From the NCBI GenBank assembly GCA_028826165.1, contig JAPDFW010000061.1:248001-312000 (forward strand): a DNA stretch of 64,000 bases, given 5' to 3'. The notes under the pieces were generated by a model that did not search any database, was not told the origin of the DNA, and saw only the letters and a list, made by a program, of their open reading frames with translations. This document shows positions 10,517 to 21,118 of this stretch, piece by piece. Position numbers and translations under genes: made by a program. Origin of the DNA: Anaeramoeba ignava. Its lineage: Eukaryota > Metamonada > Anaeramoebidae. How positions within the stretch are numbered: the first letter of the stretch is position 1; each line of letters begins with the position of its first letter.

Positions 10517-13500
10517 ATGGATTTATTAATCAAACAACAAAAAACAAACAAAGCACTTGAAACAATAATAAAAAAACAGATCTATTCATTAGGAAGATAT
10601 TTTGGGACTTTAAACATACTAGATCGTGAAGGAAAAAAGCACAAAATTGGGTATACAAACGGGGACACACTTTACGAAGCAGCAAAAAAAGCAGGATTGA
10701 ATTCTGTTCTTGGTATTTGTGGAGGAAACATGAGTTGTGCAAGATGCCAAGTTTACATTGATGAAAAAGATCTTCCGCGCCTTCCTCCAATGTCACAACA
10801 AGAACAGGACGCATTGACTCATGCTTATAAACCTAATCCCCGCTCCCGTTTGGCTTGTGGTTTGGTTTTAGACACAAATACAAATGGATTGTCTATAGAT
10901 TTGGCTCCTTTGAAACCTAAAAAAATTCGCAAAAAAATCCAAAAACCTAAAGAGACTTCTATTACTATTACTGATTCTTCTGTTGTTTCTTATCCATTTT
11001 CTGAACCTTTTCTTTCGTTGAATCCTGATTCTTTGGAGACTGTGGAAAATTATCAAACTGTGAAAATTAAGGAAGGAATTCATTGGTGTGGTGTTATTGA
11101 TTGGGATTTGCGAGATTTTCATGGTAGGATTTATTAATATTTATTAAATATTATTGAATACTATTGAATTTTGAATATTATTAAATATTATTAAATATTG
11201 TTGAATATTATTGAATATTATTGAATACTATTGAATATTATTATTATTATTATTGAATATTATTGAATACTATTGGATATTATTGAATATTATTGAATAT
11301 TATTGAATATTATTGATTATTATTAAATATTTATTAAATATTTATTAAATATTATTAAATATTATTAAATATTATTAAATATTATTAAATATTATTGGAA
11401 TATTATTATTATTATTGAATATTATTGAATATTATTAAAATATTTAAATAAATTTATTAAATATTATTGAATATTATTGAATATTATTAAAATATTATTG
11501 AATATTATTAAATATTATTAAATATTATTATTAAATATTATTGAATATTATTGAATATTATTGAGTATTGAATATTATTGAATATCTCTATTAAATATTA
11601 TTAAATATTATTAAAAATATTTATTGAATATTGTTGAATTTTGAATATTATTAAATATTATTAAATATTAAATATTATTGAATATTATTGAATATTATTG
11701 AATATATTATTAAATATTATTGAATATTATTAAATATTATTAAATATTATTGAATATTATTAAATATTATTGAATATAATTATTGAATTTTGAATATTAT
11801 TAAATATTATTGAATATTATTGAATATTATTGAAATATTATTGAATATTTTGAATATTATTGAATATTTTTGAATATTATTAAATATTATTATTGATATT
11901 ATTTATTAAATATTATTGAATATTATTGAATAATATTATTGAATTATTAAATTAATATTAATTATTATTAGATATTATGATTATTATATTATTATTGAAT
12001 ATTGATTATTAAATATATTATTGATATTATTATTAAATATTATTGATTAATGATTATTAATTAATTATTATTATTAATTATTATTGAATATTATTAAATA
12101 TTATTAAATATTATTATTAAATATTATTAATTATTATATATTATTATTGAATATTATTGAATATTATTATTGAAATATTATTGAATATTATTGAATATTA
12201 TTGAATATTATTGAATATTTATTAAATATTATTAAATATTTATTAAATATTGTTAAATATTTATTAAATATTATTGAATATTATTGAAATATTGAATATT
12301 GTTAAAATATTTGTTAAATATTATTGAATATTATTAAATATTATTAAATATTATTGAATATTATTAAATATTATTGAATATTATTAAATATTATTGAATA
12401 TTATTAAATATTATTAAATATTATTGAATATTATTGAATATTATTAAATATTATTAAATATTATTGAATATTATTATTAAATATATTATTAAATATTATT
12501 AAATATTATTAAATATTATTGAATATTATTTAAATATTATTATTATTATTGAATATTATTAAATATTATTAAATATTTATTAAATATTTATTAAATATTA
12601 TTAAATATTATTAAATATTATTAAATATTATTAAATATTATTAAATATTATTAAATATTATTGAATATTATTAAATATTTATTGAATATTATTAAATATT
12701 ATTGAATATTATTGAATATTATTAAATATTATTAAATATTATTAAAATATTATTAAATATTATTATTAAATATTATTGAATATTATCAAATATTAAATAT
12801 TATTGAATATTATTAATTATTGTTAAATATTTATTGAATATTATTGAATATTATTAAATATTATTGAATATTATTAAATATTTATTAAATATTATTGAAT
12901 ATTATTGAATATTATTAAATATTTATTAAATATTATTGAATATTATTGAATATTATTAAATATTTTGGAATAAAAAAGGTTATCGAACAACAAGAGGAGG
13001 AACTTATAACTCCTATTTCATTCAAGACGAAGAAAGTGTATTAATTGATACAGTAAAACAACCATTTGTAGAACGCTATCTCAAAAAAGTCAAATCATTA
13101 GTAAATGGAGATCTGAAAAAAATCAAATATCTCGTTTGTCAACACGTGGAAATGGATCACAGTAGTGCATTACCGTCTGTCATGCAAGCATGCCCCCATC
13201 TTACAGTAGTTTGCACAGAATTATGCAAGCAAGTTCTCGAAAAACATTATGACATTTCCCAATGGAAATTTAAAATTGTGGCTGACGGAGAAACACTTAA
13301 ACTAGGAAAAAGAAGCTTGACATTCGTTGCAACGCCACTTGTTCATTGGCCCGAATCAATTGTCACTTATATGCCGGAAGAAAAAATACTTTTTTCAATG
13401 GACGCTTTTGGACAGCATTACGCAACAACTAAACGGTTTGATGATGAAGTTGATTTCTCAATTGTTCTTGATGAAATGAAGATCTACTACGCAAACATTT

Positions 13501-14117
13501 TAATGCGACTTTCAGTTCCGATCAAAAAGGCGTTAAAGAATCTAGGAACACTTGACATTTCGACGATCTGTCCAAGTCACGGAGTTGTTTTCCGGCAAAA
13601 AGAAAACATTTCCAAAATCATTGAAAAATACACAGACTGGGCAAATTTCAAGAAGAAACCTCACGTGATCTTATTCTACGACACAATGTACAAGTCAACA
13701 CAAAGAATGATCAACGAAGTAGCTGCCGGGATCAAAGAAGTGTCAGGTGTTACTTTTGACATTATGAACGTTCGCACAAATCACATCACAGACATAGCAA
13801 CTGGCGCATTGGACTGTGCAGCACTTGTTGTAGGAAGCCCAGTTTTCCAGGAACACTCAATGCCAGAAGTCATTTGCGCTCTATCTTACCTAGAAGCTCT
13901 TAGACCCCTTGACAAGCTTGCTTTGATCGTCAGTTCTTATGGTTGGAGTCAATCTGGTGCTGCTAATGATATCTCCCGTTATCTGGACTCCATAAAAGCA
14001 AAACAAATTAGAGATCCTATTTTTTCTTTTTATCGTCCTACTAATTCTCTTTTGAAAGAGTGCAGAGATGCCGGAAAACAATTGGCTTTGGAGGTTAAAA
14101 AAGTTTGCAATATTTAA
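10517..14117 (+). CDS. [2Fe-2S] ferredoxin-flavodiiron protein fusion (581 aa, 2 exons)
   Basis: Exons are 10517-11123 and 12979-14117, joined by a phase-1 intron that rebuilds ...LRDFHG-Y-RTTRGGTYNSY. Residues about 32-130 form an adrenodoxin-type [2Fe-2S] domain with Cys68, Cys74, Cys77 (C-x5-C-x2-C) and Cys114 in SRLAC. From about residue 180 it is an A-type flavoprotein: an MBL-fold diiron domain with the ligand set His258, Glu260, Asp262, His263, His325, Asp344 and His403, then a flavodoxin-like FMN domain from about residue 430. Flavodiiron proteins reduce O2 to water and/or NO to N2O. The fused ferredoxin presumably passes electrons to the FMN; that is inference. The first 30 residues are Lys/Gln/Thr-rich with few acids and could be an organelle presequence. 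All seven expected iron ligands are present. Coding GC is higher than in the surroundings. Confidence 0.92.
11124..12978 (+). repeat. Intron of ferredoxin-flavodiiron gene: TATTATTGAA / TATTATTAAA repeat
   Basis: A 1,855-nt intron with donor GTAGGA and acceptor AAAAAG. It is tandem AATATTATTG/A decamers. The middle (about 11,900-12,150) is less regular than the ends. The same decamer fills the hybrid-cluster-protein intron at 29935-30560. Confidence 0.85.
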
Positions 14118-14280
14118 TTCTTTCTTTTTGATCTTCTTTTTTTTTCTTTTCTTTTTTTTTTGAAAGAAAAAATGTGGAACGGAAAAAAAACAAACAAACA
14201 AACAAACAAACAAACTTTTTTTTTTTTGAAATGAATCAAAGTCAAAAAATTTGATTAAATAAAAAAAAAACAAATTCAAT

Positions 14281-16930
14281 ATTAATTACATTTTTATTTC
14301 CAAATTAAAATTATAAATAAAATATAATAAAATCTTTATTTAATATTTATCCCAAATTTAATATAAATCTAATAAATTATAAAATATTTATTACATTTTA
14401 ATTTCCAAAATTTTAATTTATATTAATTAATAATAAATAATAAAATATTTATTAAATTTAAATTATAAATAAAATATAATAAAATATTAATTTAATATTG
14501 ATCAAAAATCTTTATAAATAAATTTAATAAATTATAAAATATTTATTACATTTTAATTTCCAAAATTTAAATTTATATTAAAAATAATAATAAATAATAA
14601 AATATTTATTAAATTTAAAATTATAAATAAAATATAATAAAATCTTAATTTAATATTTATCCCAAATTTAATATAAATCTAATAAATTATAAAATATTTA
14701 TTACATTTTTATTTCCAAAATTTAAATTTATATTAAATAATAATAAATAATAAAATATTTATTAAATTTAAATTATAAATAAAATATAATAAAAATATTA
14801 ATTTAATATTGATTCCAAATTTAATATAAATTTAATAAATTATAAAATATTTATTACATTTTAATTTCCAAAATTTAAATTTATATTAAATAATAATAAT
14901 AAATAATAAAATATTTATTAAATTTAAATTATAAATAAAATATAATAAAATATTAATTTAATATTGATTCCAAATTTAATATAAATTTAATAAATTATAA
15001 AATATTTATTACATTTTAATTTCCAAAATTTAAATTTAAGATTAAATAATAATAAATAATAAAATATTTATTAAATTTAAATTAGAAATAAAATATAATA
15101 AAATCTTTATTTAATTTTATCCCAAAATTTAATATAAATTTAATAAATTATAAAATATTTATTACATTTTTAATTTCCAAAATTTAAATTTAGATTAAAT
15201 AATAATAAATAATAAAATATTTATTAAATTAAAATTAGAAATAAAATATAATAAAATCTTTTATTTAATATTGATCCCAAATTTAATATAAATTTAATAA
15301 ATTATAAAATATTTATTACAATTTCCAAAATTTAATTAATAATAAATAATAAAATATTTATTAAATTTATATTATAAATAAAATATAATAAAATATTAAT
15401 TTAATATTGATTCCAAATTTAATATAAATTTAATAAATTATAAAATATTTATTACATTTTAATTTCCAAAATTTAAATTAAGATTAAATAATAATAAATA
15501 ATAAAATATTTATTAAATTAAAATTAGAAATAAAATATAATAAAATCTTTAATTTAATATTGATCCCAAATTTAATATAAATCTAATAAATTATAAAATA
15601 TTTATTACATTTTTATTTCCAAAATTTTAATTATGATTAAATAATAATAAATAATAAAATATTTATTAAATTTAAATTATAAATAAAATATAATAAAATC
15701 TTTAATTTAATATTTATCCCAAATTTAATATAAATTTAATAAATTATAAAATATTTATTACATTTTAATTTCCAAAATTTAAATTAAGATTAAATAATAA
15801 TAAATAATAAAATATTTATTAAATTTAAATTATAAATAAAATATAATAAAATCTTTATTTAATATTGATCCCAAATTTAATATAAATCTAATAAATTATA
15901 AAATATTTATTACATTTTTATTTCCAAAATTTTAATTAAGATTAAATAATAATAAATAATAAAATATTTATTAAATTTAAAATTAGAAATAAAAATATAA
16001 TAAAATCTTAATTTAATATTTATCCCAAATTTAATATAAATTTAATAAATTATAAAATATTTATTACATTTTTATTTCCAAAATTTTAATTAAGATTAAA
16101 TAATAATAAATAATAAAATATTTATTAAATTTAAAATTAGAAATAAAAATATAATAAAATCTTTATTTAATATTTATTCCAAATTTAATATAAATCTAAT
16201 AAATTATAAAATATTTATTACATTTTTATTTCCAAAATTTTAATTAAGATTAAATAATAATAAATAATAAAATATTTATTAAATTTAAATTATAAATAAA
16301 ATATAATAAAATCTTAATTTAATATTTATTCCAAATTTAATATAAATCTAATAAATTATAAAATATTTATTACATTTTAATTTCCAAAATTTTAATTTAG
16401 ATTAAATAATAAAATAAATAATAAAATATTTATTAAATTTAAATTATAAATAAAATATAATAAAAAATCTTAATTTAATATTTATTCCAAATTTAATATA
16501 AATTTAATAAATTATAAAATATTTATTACATTTTAATTTCCAAAATTTAAATTTAGATTAAATAATAATAAATAATAAAATATTTATTAAATTTAAATTA
16601 TAAATAAAATATAATAAAATATTAATTTAATATTTATCCCAAATTTAATATAAATTTAATAAATTATAAAATATTTATTACATTTTTATTTCCAAAATTT
16701 AAATTAAGATTAAATAATAATAAATAATAAAATATTTATTAAATTAAAATTATAAATAAAATATAATAAAATCTTTAATTTAATATTGATTCCAAATTTA
16801 ATATAAATTTAATAAATTATAAAATATTTATTACATTTTAATTTCCAAAATTTAAATTTATATTAAATAATAATAAATAATAAAATATTTATTAAATTTA
16901 AATTAGAAATAAAATATAATAAAAATTGGA
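14281..16930. repeat. Satellite array, unit about 150-155 bp, roughly 17 copies
   Basis: Each unit contains the landmarks TTATTACATTTT, ATTTCCAAAATTT, AATAATAAATAATAAAATA and CCCAAATTTAATATAAAT. TTACAT recurs at about 14391, 14546, 14701, 14854, 15009 and 15162, a period of 153-155 bp; some later units are shorter. Units differ by small indels and by C/T or A/T changes. It lies between the flavodiiron and phosphodiesterase genes. No gene is seen in it. Confidence 0.9.
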
Positions 16931-17231
16931 TTTAATTTTAAGATCAAAATGGAAATAAATTGGATCAATCAAAAAAAAGGAAAAAAAAATTTTTTAATTA
17001 AAAAAATTAAAAAAGAATAAAAAATTAAAATTATTTTTATTTATTAAACACAAAAAAAGAAAATCATTAATTATCAAAATGAGTTTAAATTTTTTTTTAA
17101 TTTAATTTATTTTTTTGACTTTTTTAAAAATGAATTTTTGGAAAACATTTTTTCCTTTTTTTAATTTTAATTTTAATTTTTAATTTTAATTTTTAATTTT
17201 AATTTTAATTTTAATTTTCAATTTTGTATTT
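16931..17231. other. AT-rich spacer upstream of the phosphodiesterase gene
   Basis: Low-complexity A/T sequence ending in a TTTTAA repeat leader (about 17157-17220). Nothing else is recognised. Confidence 0.4.
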
Positions 17232-18410
17232 ATGGAAAACAAAATTGATTTATTGACTTATAACCTCTTTATTCGACCACCAGGTGTCAAAACAAATAAA
17301 AACGATTTCAAAGATGAAAGATTAAAAGAGTTAATGAAACACATAAGCAAATATGACATAGTATGTTTTCAAGAGTTATTTGGATTTTTATCAAGAAGAC
17401 AAAAACAATTTATCAAAAAAAGCAAAACAAAAGGATTTAAATATTCATACTCAGCACCATTTTCACCATCAACACTTTCAGTCCTTGATGGCGGGCTTGT
17501 AATTCTCAGCAAATTGCCAATAACGGAAACGGACCACATTATCTATTCAAAAGCATGTGCAATTGATCGAGTAGTTGCAAAAGGAGCAATTTATGCAAAA
17601 ATTAATTCTGGTTCTAAAAATTCAAACAGTCATTTCCACTTGTTCACAACCCATCTTCAAGCTTCTTACAGATCCAAAGATAAAACAATGGAAGAAACTG
17701 ATCAAAAAGCAAAATCCATTCGAAAATCGCAATTAAAAGAACTAAGAAATTTTATTTACAAAAAAGCAATCCAAAAAAACCCCCTTGATTTTCAAGAACC
17801 AATCGTTGTTGCTGGTGATTTCAACATAAATGCGTTTCCCGAATTTAAAAAAGAAGAACTTTTCGGTTATAAAGAAAACTACAGTCAAAAATACACAGAC
17901 ACCCCCGAATATCAAAGACTCATCAAAACACTTTCTTTTAAGAATTTTATTGTTCAAGATCTGGCAAAAATTCACAATCAAAATATCCCCCAAATTACAA
18001 GTGGTGATTTTGACATTTCTAATAATGAAATCATATCTAAAGAAACTGTTTTAAGTTCTAAATTGGACCAATGCAGTTGTTCTTCTCTTGATTATATTTT
18101 TCTTATCAAACCAAAAATCTCCAATTCAAATTATCATTTCAATTCAATTGAAAATTCAACAAAAACCGTTCCTTTTTTTGTACAAAATCTTCCGTTTTCT
18201 CAACTTTCGGATCATTATGGAGTTTCTACTTGTTTTGAGAATAATTCAAATAATTCTGAAAATAATTCTGAAAATAATTCTGAAAATAATTCTGATCAAA
18301 TCAAATTTAAAACTAATAAGAAAAGATGGCTTAGGCTTTCTTTTATGAAAACTTTTCCAATTTCAATTCTTTCAATTTGTGTTCTTCTTGTTTTTACATT
18401 CTTATTTTAA
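17232..18410 (+). CDS. Neutral sphingomyelinase-like phosphodiesterase, tail-anchored
   Basis: A single-exon 392-aa protein of the endonuclease/exonuclease/phosphatase (DNase I-like) superfamily. Visible motifs, in order: LTYN with Asn11, CFQEL with the metal-binding Glu48, DGGLVILSKLPI, LFTTHLQAS, VAGDFNINA with Asp196/Asn198, SLDYIFL, and the C-terminal catalytic LSDHYG with Asp327/His328. DGGLVILSK and the spacing resemble neutral sphingomyelinases, which cleave sphingomyelin to ceramide and phosphocholine; other EEP phosphodiesterases remain possible. An (NNSE) repeat follows the catalytic domain, and the last 20 residues (FPISILSICVLLVFTFLF) form one hydrophobic helix after a basic patch, suggesting a C-terminal membrane anchor. 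The start is the first ATG after the T-rich leader. Confidence 0.8.
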   Translation: MENKIDLLTYNLFIRPPGVKTNKNDFKDERLKELMKHISKYDIVCFQELFGFLSRRQKQFIKKSKTKGFKYSYSAPFSPSTLSVLDGGLVILSKLPITETDHIIYSKACAIDRVVAKGAIYAKINSGSKNSNSHFHLFTTHLQASYRSKDKTMEETDQKAKSIRKSQLKELRNFIYKKAIQKNPLDFQEPIVVAGDFNINAFPEFKKEELFGYKENYSQKYTDTPEYQRLIKTLSFKNFIVQDLAKIHNQNIPQITSGDFDISNNEIISKETVLSSKLDQCSCSSLDYIFLIKPKISNSNYHFNSIENSTKTVPFFVQNLPFSQLSDHYGVSTCFENNSNNSENNSENNSENNSDQIKFKTNKKRWLRLSFMKTFPISILSICVLLVFTFLF

Positions 18411-18497
18411 AAAACAATTTCCCAAATAAAAAAAATTTATTAAAAAATTTCATTTTTTTTCTTTTTTCTTTTTTCTTTTTTAATAAATAAATTTAAA

Positions 18498-19989
18498 ATG
18501 TCAAATAATAAAATTATTTATTCAGGTTGGTTATCTTTAAAAAATGGCAAAAAATTCTTTTGTACTTTAAATGTTGAAGGTATATTTGAATACAGTAAAC
18601 TTTGTGGAGGAGAAAAAGAAGGGGAAATTGATATAACAGAAGCAATTATTAATTCCTTTGATGAACCAAATAAAAAAATTACAAAAAAAGTAATTGTTCA
18701 ATTATAAAAAATATATTATAAATTATAAATTATAAAATAAATTATAAAATAAATTATAAAATAAATTATAAAATAAATTATAAAATAAATTATAAAATAA
18801 ATTATAAATTAAATTATAAATTAAATTATAAAATAAATTATAAATTAAATTATAAAATAAATTATAAAAATATAAAAATTATAAATTAAATTATAAATTA
18901 AATTATAAATTAAAATAAATTATAAATTGGAAAATAAATTATAAATTAAATATAAAATAAAATAAATAAATTAAATTATAAATTCAAAAATCTAAATTAT
19001 AAAATAAATTATAAATTAATTTTTAAATTAAATTATAAAAATAAATTATAAAATAAATTATAAATTAAATTATAAATTAAATTAAAAATTAAATTATAAA
19101 TTAAATTAAAATTAAATTATAAAATTAAAATATAAAAATAAATTATAAAATAAATTATAAAATAAATTATAAAATAAATTATAAAATAAATTATAAATTA
19201 AATTATAAATAAAATTATAAATTAAATTATAAAATAAATTATAAAATAAATTATAAATTAAATTATAAATTAAATTATAAAATAAATTATAAATTGGAAA
19301 ATAAATTATAAAATAATTAAAAATTAAATTATAAATTAAATTATAAAATAAATTATAAATTAAATTATAAATTATAAATTAAATTATAAAATAAACTATA
19401 AATTAAATTATAAATTAAATTATAAAATAATTATAAAAAGTTTGTTGGCAGAGCTTTTGAATTTGAATTGGAAAAAAACTCAATGGTTTTTATTGCAGAT
19501 AATAAAGAACAACGTGATAATTGGGTTAATTTTATCTCTCAAATTCTTAAAGGAAATGTTGATTTAATTGAAAATTCATTACAAAAAAATCAAAATGAAA
19601 TTGTTAATCAAAATACAAATCTCACAACAAATTTATTTCGATCAGGTCTTGAAATTGTTTCAAATCCTGATTCTGTTGTTTCAAAAAAAGATTTTGAACA
19701 AAAATCAAAAGAACTTGAAAAACTTCAATTTGAAAATGATTTTCTTCATAAACAAATTCAAGAAATTTTAGATAAAAAAGAAAAAACAAATCAAAATGAA
19801 AATCAAAATGAAAATCAAAATGAAAATCGGAAAAAAATTTATAAATCGGAAAATGTTTCTGTTGATTCTGTTTGTAATTCTTTAATTGAATTGATTGAAG
19901 GTTTTATTGGTTTTCTTCAAGAAGAATTAAAAGAAGAATTTCCTTCTGATTTGAATTATTTATCAAAAAATCTTGAGAAAAATTTATAA
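18498..19989 (+). CDS. PH-domain protein with coiled-coil tail (246 aa, 2 exons)
   Basis: Exons are 18498-18689 and 19441-19989; the intron is phase 0 and splits the PH domain. Exon 1 carries the first strands (YSGWLSLKNGKKFFCTL), and exon 2 carries the closing strand and C-terminal helix (MVFIADNKEQRDNWVNFISQ with the conserved Trp). PH domains bind phosphoinositides or proteins. Residues about 145-185 are heptad-like and charged (KDFEQKSKELEKLQFENDFL), then come an (NENQ) repeat and a helical C-terminus. It is convergent with the chaperonin-10 gene, 66 bp away. No specific family name can be given. Confidence 0.75.
18690..19440 (+). repeat. PH-gene intron: AAATTATAAATT / AAATAAATTATA repeat
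   Basis: A 751-nt intron with donor GTAATT and acceptor AAAAAG. It is made of ATTATAAATTAA and ATTATAAAATAA 12-mers. Confidence 0.85.
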
Positions 19990-20055
19990 GAAAAAATTGA
20001 ATGATTTTTATTTTAATTTTTTAATTTTTTAATTAAATTAATTTTTTAATTAAAT

Positions 20056-20970
20056 TTATTTTTCAAAAATTCCTAATAAATCAGTTTCTGGAAAAAGTAA
20101 ATATTCAATTCCTTTATAAATTATTGAATCTCCACCATAATGTGGAAGCATTACAATATCTCCTTTTTTAACACTTAAAGTTCCTCTAATTCCTTTTGAA
20201 TTTACTCTTCCTTCTCCAACTGCAACTACTTTTCCTCTATCAACTTTTTTAATAATTGAATCAGGAATATAAATTCCAGAATCTGTTTTATTTATAGTTT
20301 GTTCTTTGAGTATTAAAACTTTATCAAAATATGGTTTAATTGGAATATCTTCATTTTGTTTTTTTGAATTTTCTTTTGACTTTAAAATTTAAATTCATTT
20401 ATAAAATTAAAATTAAAATTAAAATTAAAATCAAAATTAAAATTAAAATTAAAATTAAAATTAAAATTAAAATTAAAATTAAAATTAAAATTAAAATTAA
20501 AATTAAAATTAAAATTAGAATCAAAATTAAAATTAAAATTAAAATTAAAATTCAAAATTAAAATTAAAATTCATTTATAAAATTAAAATTAAAATTCATT
20601 TATAAAATTAAAATTAAAATTAAAATTTAAATTAAAATTAAAATTAAAATTAAAATTAAAATTAAAATTTAAATTAAAATTAAAATTCATTTATAAAATT
20701 AAAATTCATTTATAAAATTAAAATTAATATTCATTTATAAAATTAAAATTAAAATTAAAATTAAAATTCATTTATAAAATTAAAATTAAATAAATTTGAA
20801 TTTAGTTACTTTAATTTGTGAACTAAAAAAGTTTTGAAAAATTTGTGTTGTTGTTTTAACTGTTTGAGTTGAAGTTAAAAAATTTTTAATAGGAATCTAA
20901 TTATTAATTATAAATTTAAATTAAAAAAGAATGTAAATGTTAAAAAATTAAAAATAAAATAACAAACCAT
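20056..20970 (-). CDS. Chaperonin-10 (GroES/Hsp10), organellar type (137 aa, 3 exons)
   Basis: On the minus strand, exons are 20970-20968 (ATG alone), 20896-20810 and 20379-20056, all phase 0. The last exon is a full Cpn10 domain: IPIKPYFDKVLILKEQT..., DSGIYIPDS, KGDIVMLPHYGGDSI and the C-terminal YLLFPETDLLGIFEK. Cpn10 caps the Cpn60 folding chamber in mitochondria and related organelles. The middle exon encodes 29 residues with no Asp or Glu and many Thr, Ser, Gln, Phe and Lys (starting IPIKNFLTSTQTVKTTT), which looks like a targeting presequence carried by its own exon. The first intron begins immediately after ATG with GTTTGT. Confidence 0.85.
20380..20809 (-). repeat. Chaperonin-10 intron 2: AATTAA repeat
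   Basis: A 430-nt intron (minus-strand donor GTAACT, acceptor TTAAAG) consisting of AATTAA hexamers with TTCATTTATAAAATT interruptions. Confidence 0.8.
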
Positions 20971-21118
20971 TTAAAATTTAAATTAAAAAAATGAAAAATG
21001 AAAAAATGAAAAAATGAAAAAAAATTTTTTTTCTCTTCATCTTTTTTAATCAAAAAAAAAAAACAAATAAAATTGATTAAAACACATTTTTATTAATTAT
21101 TTCTTGTTTTGAAAATTT

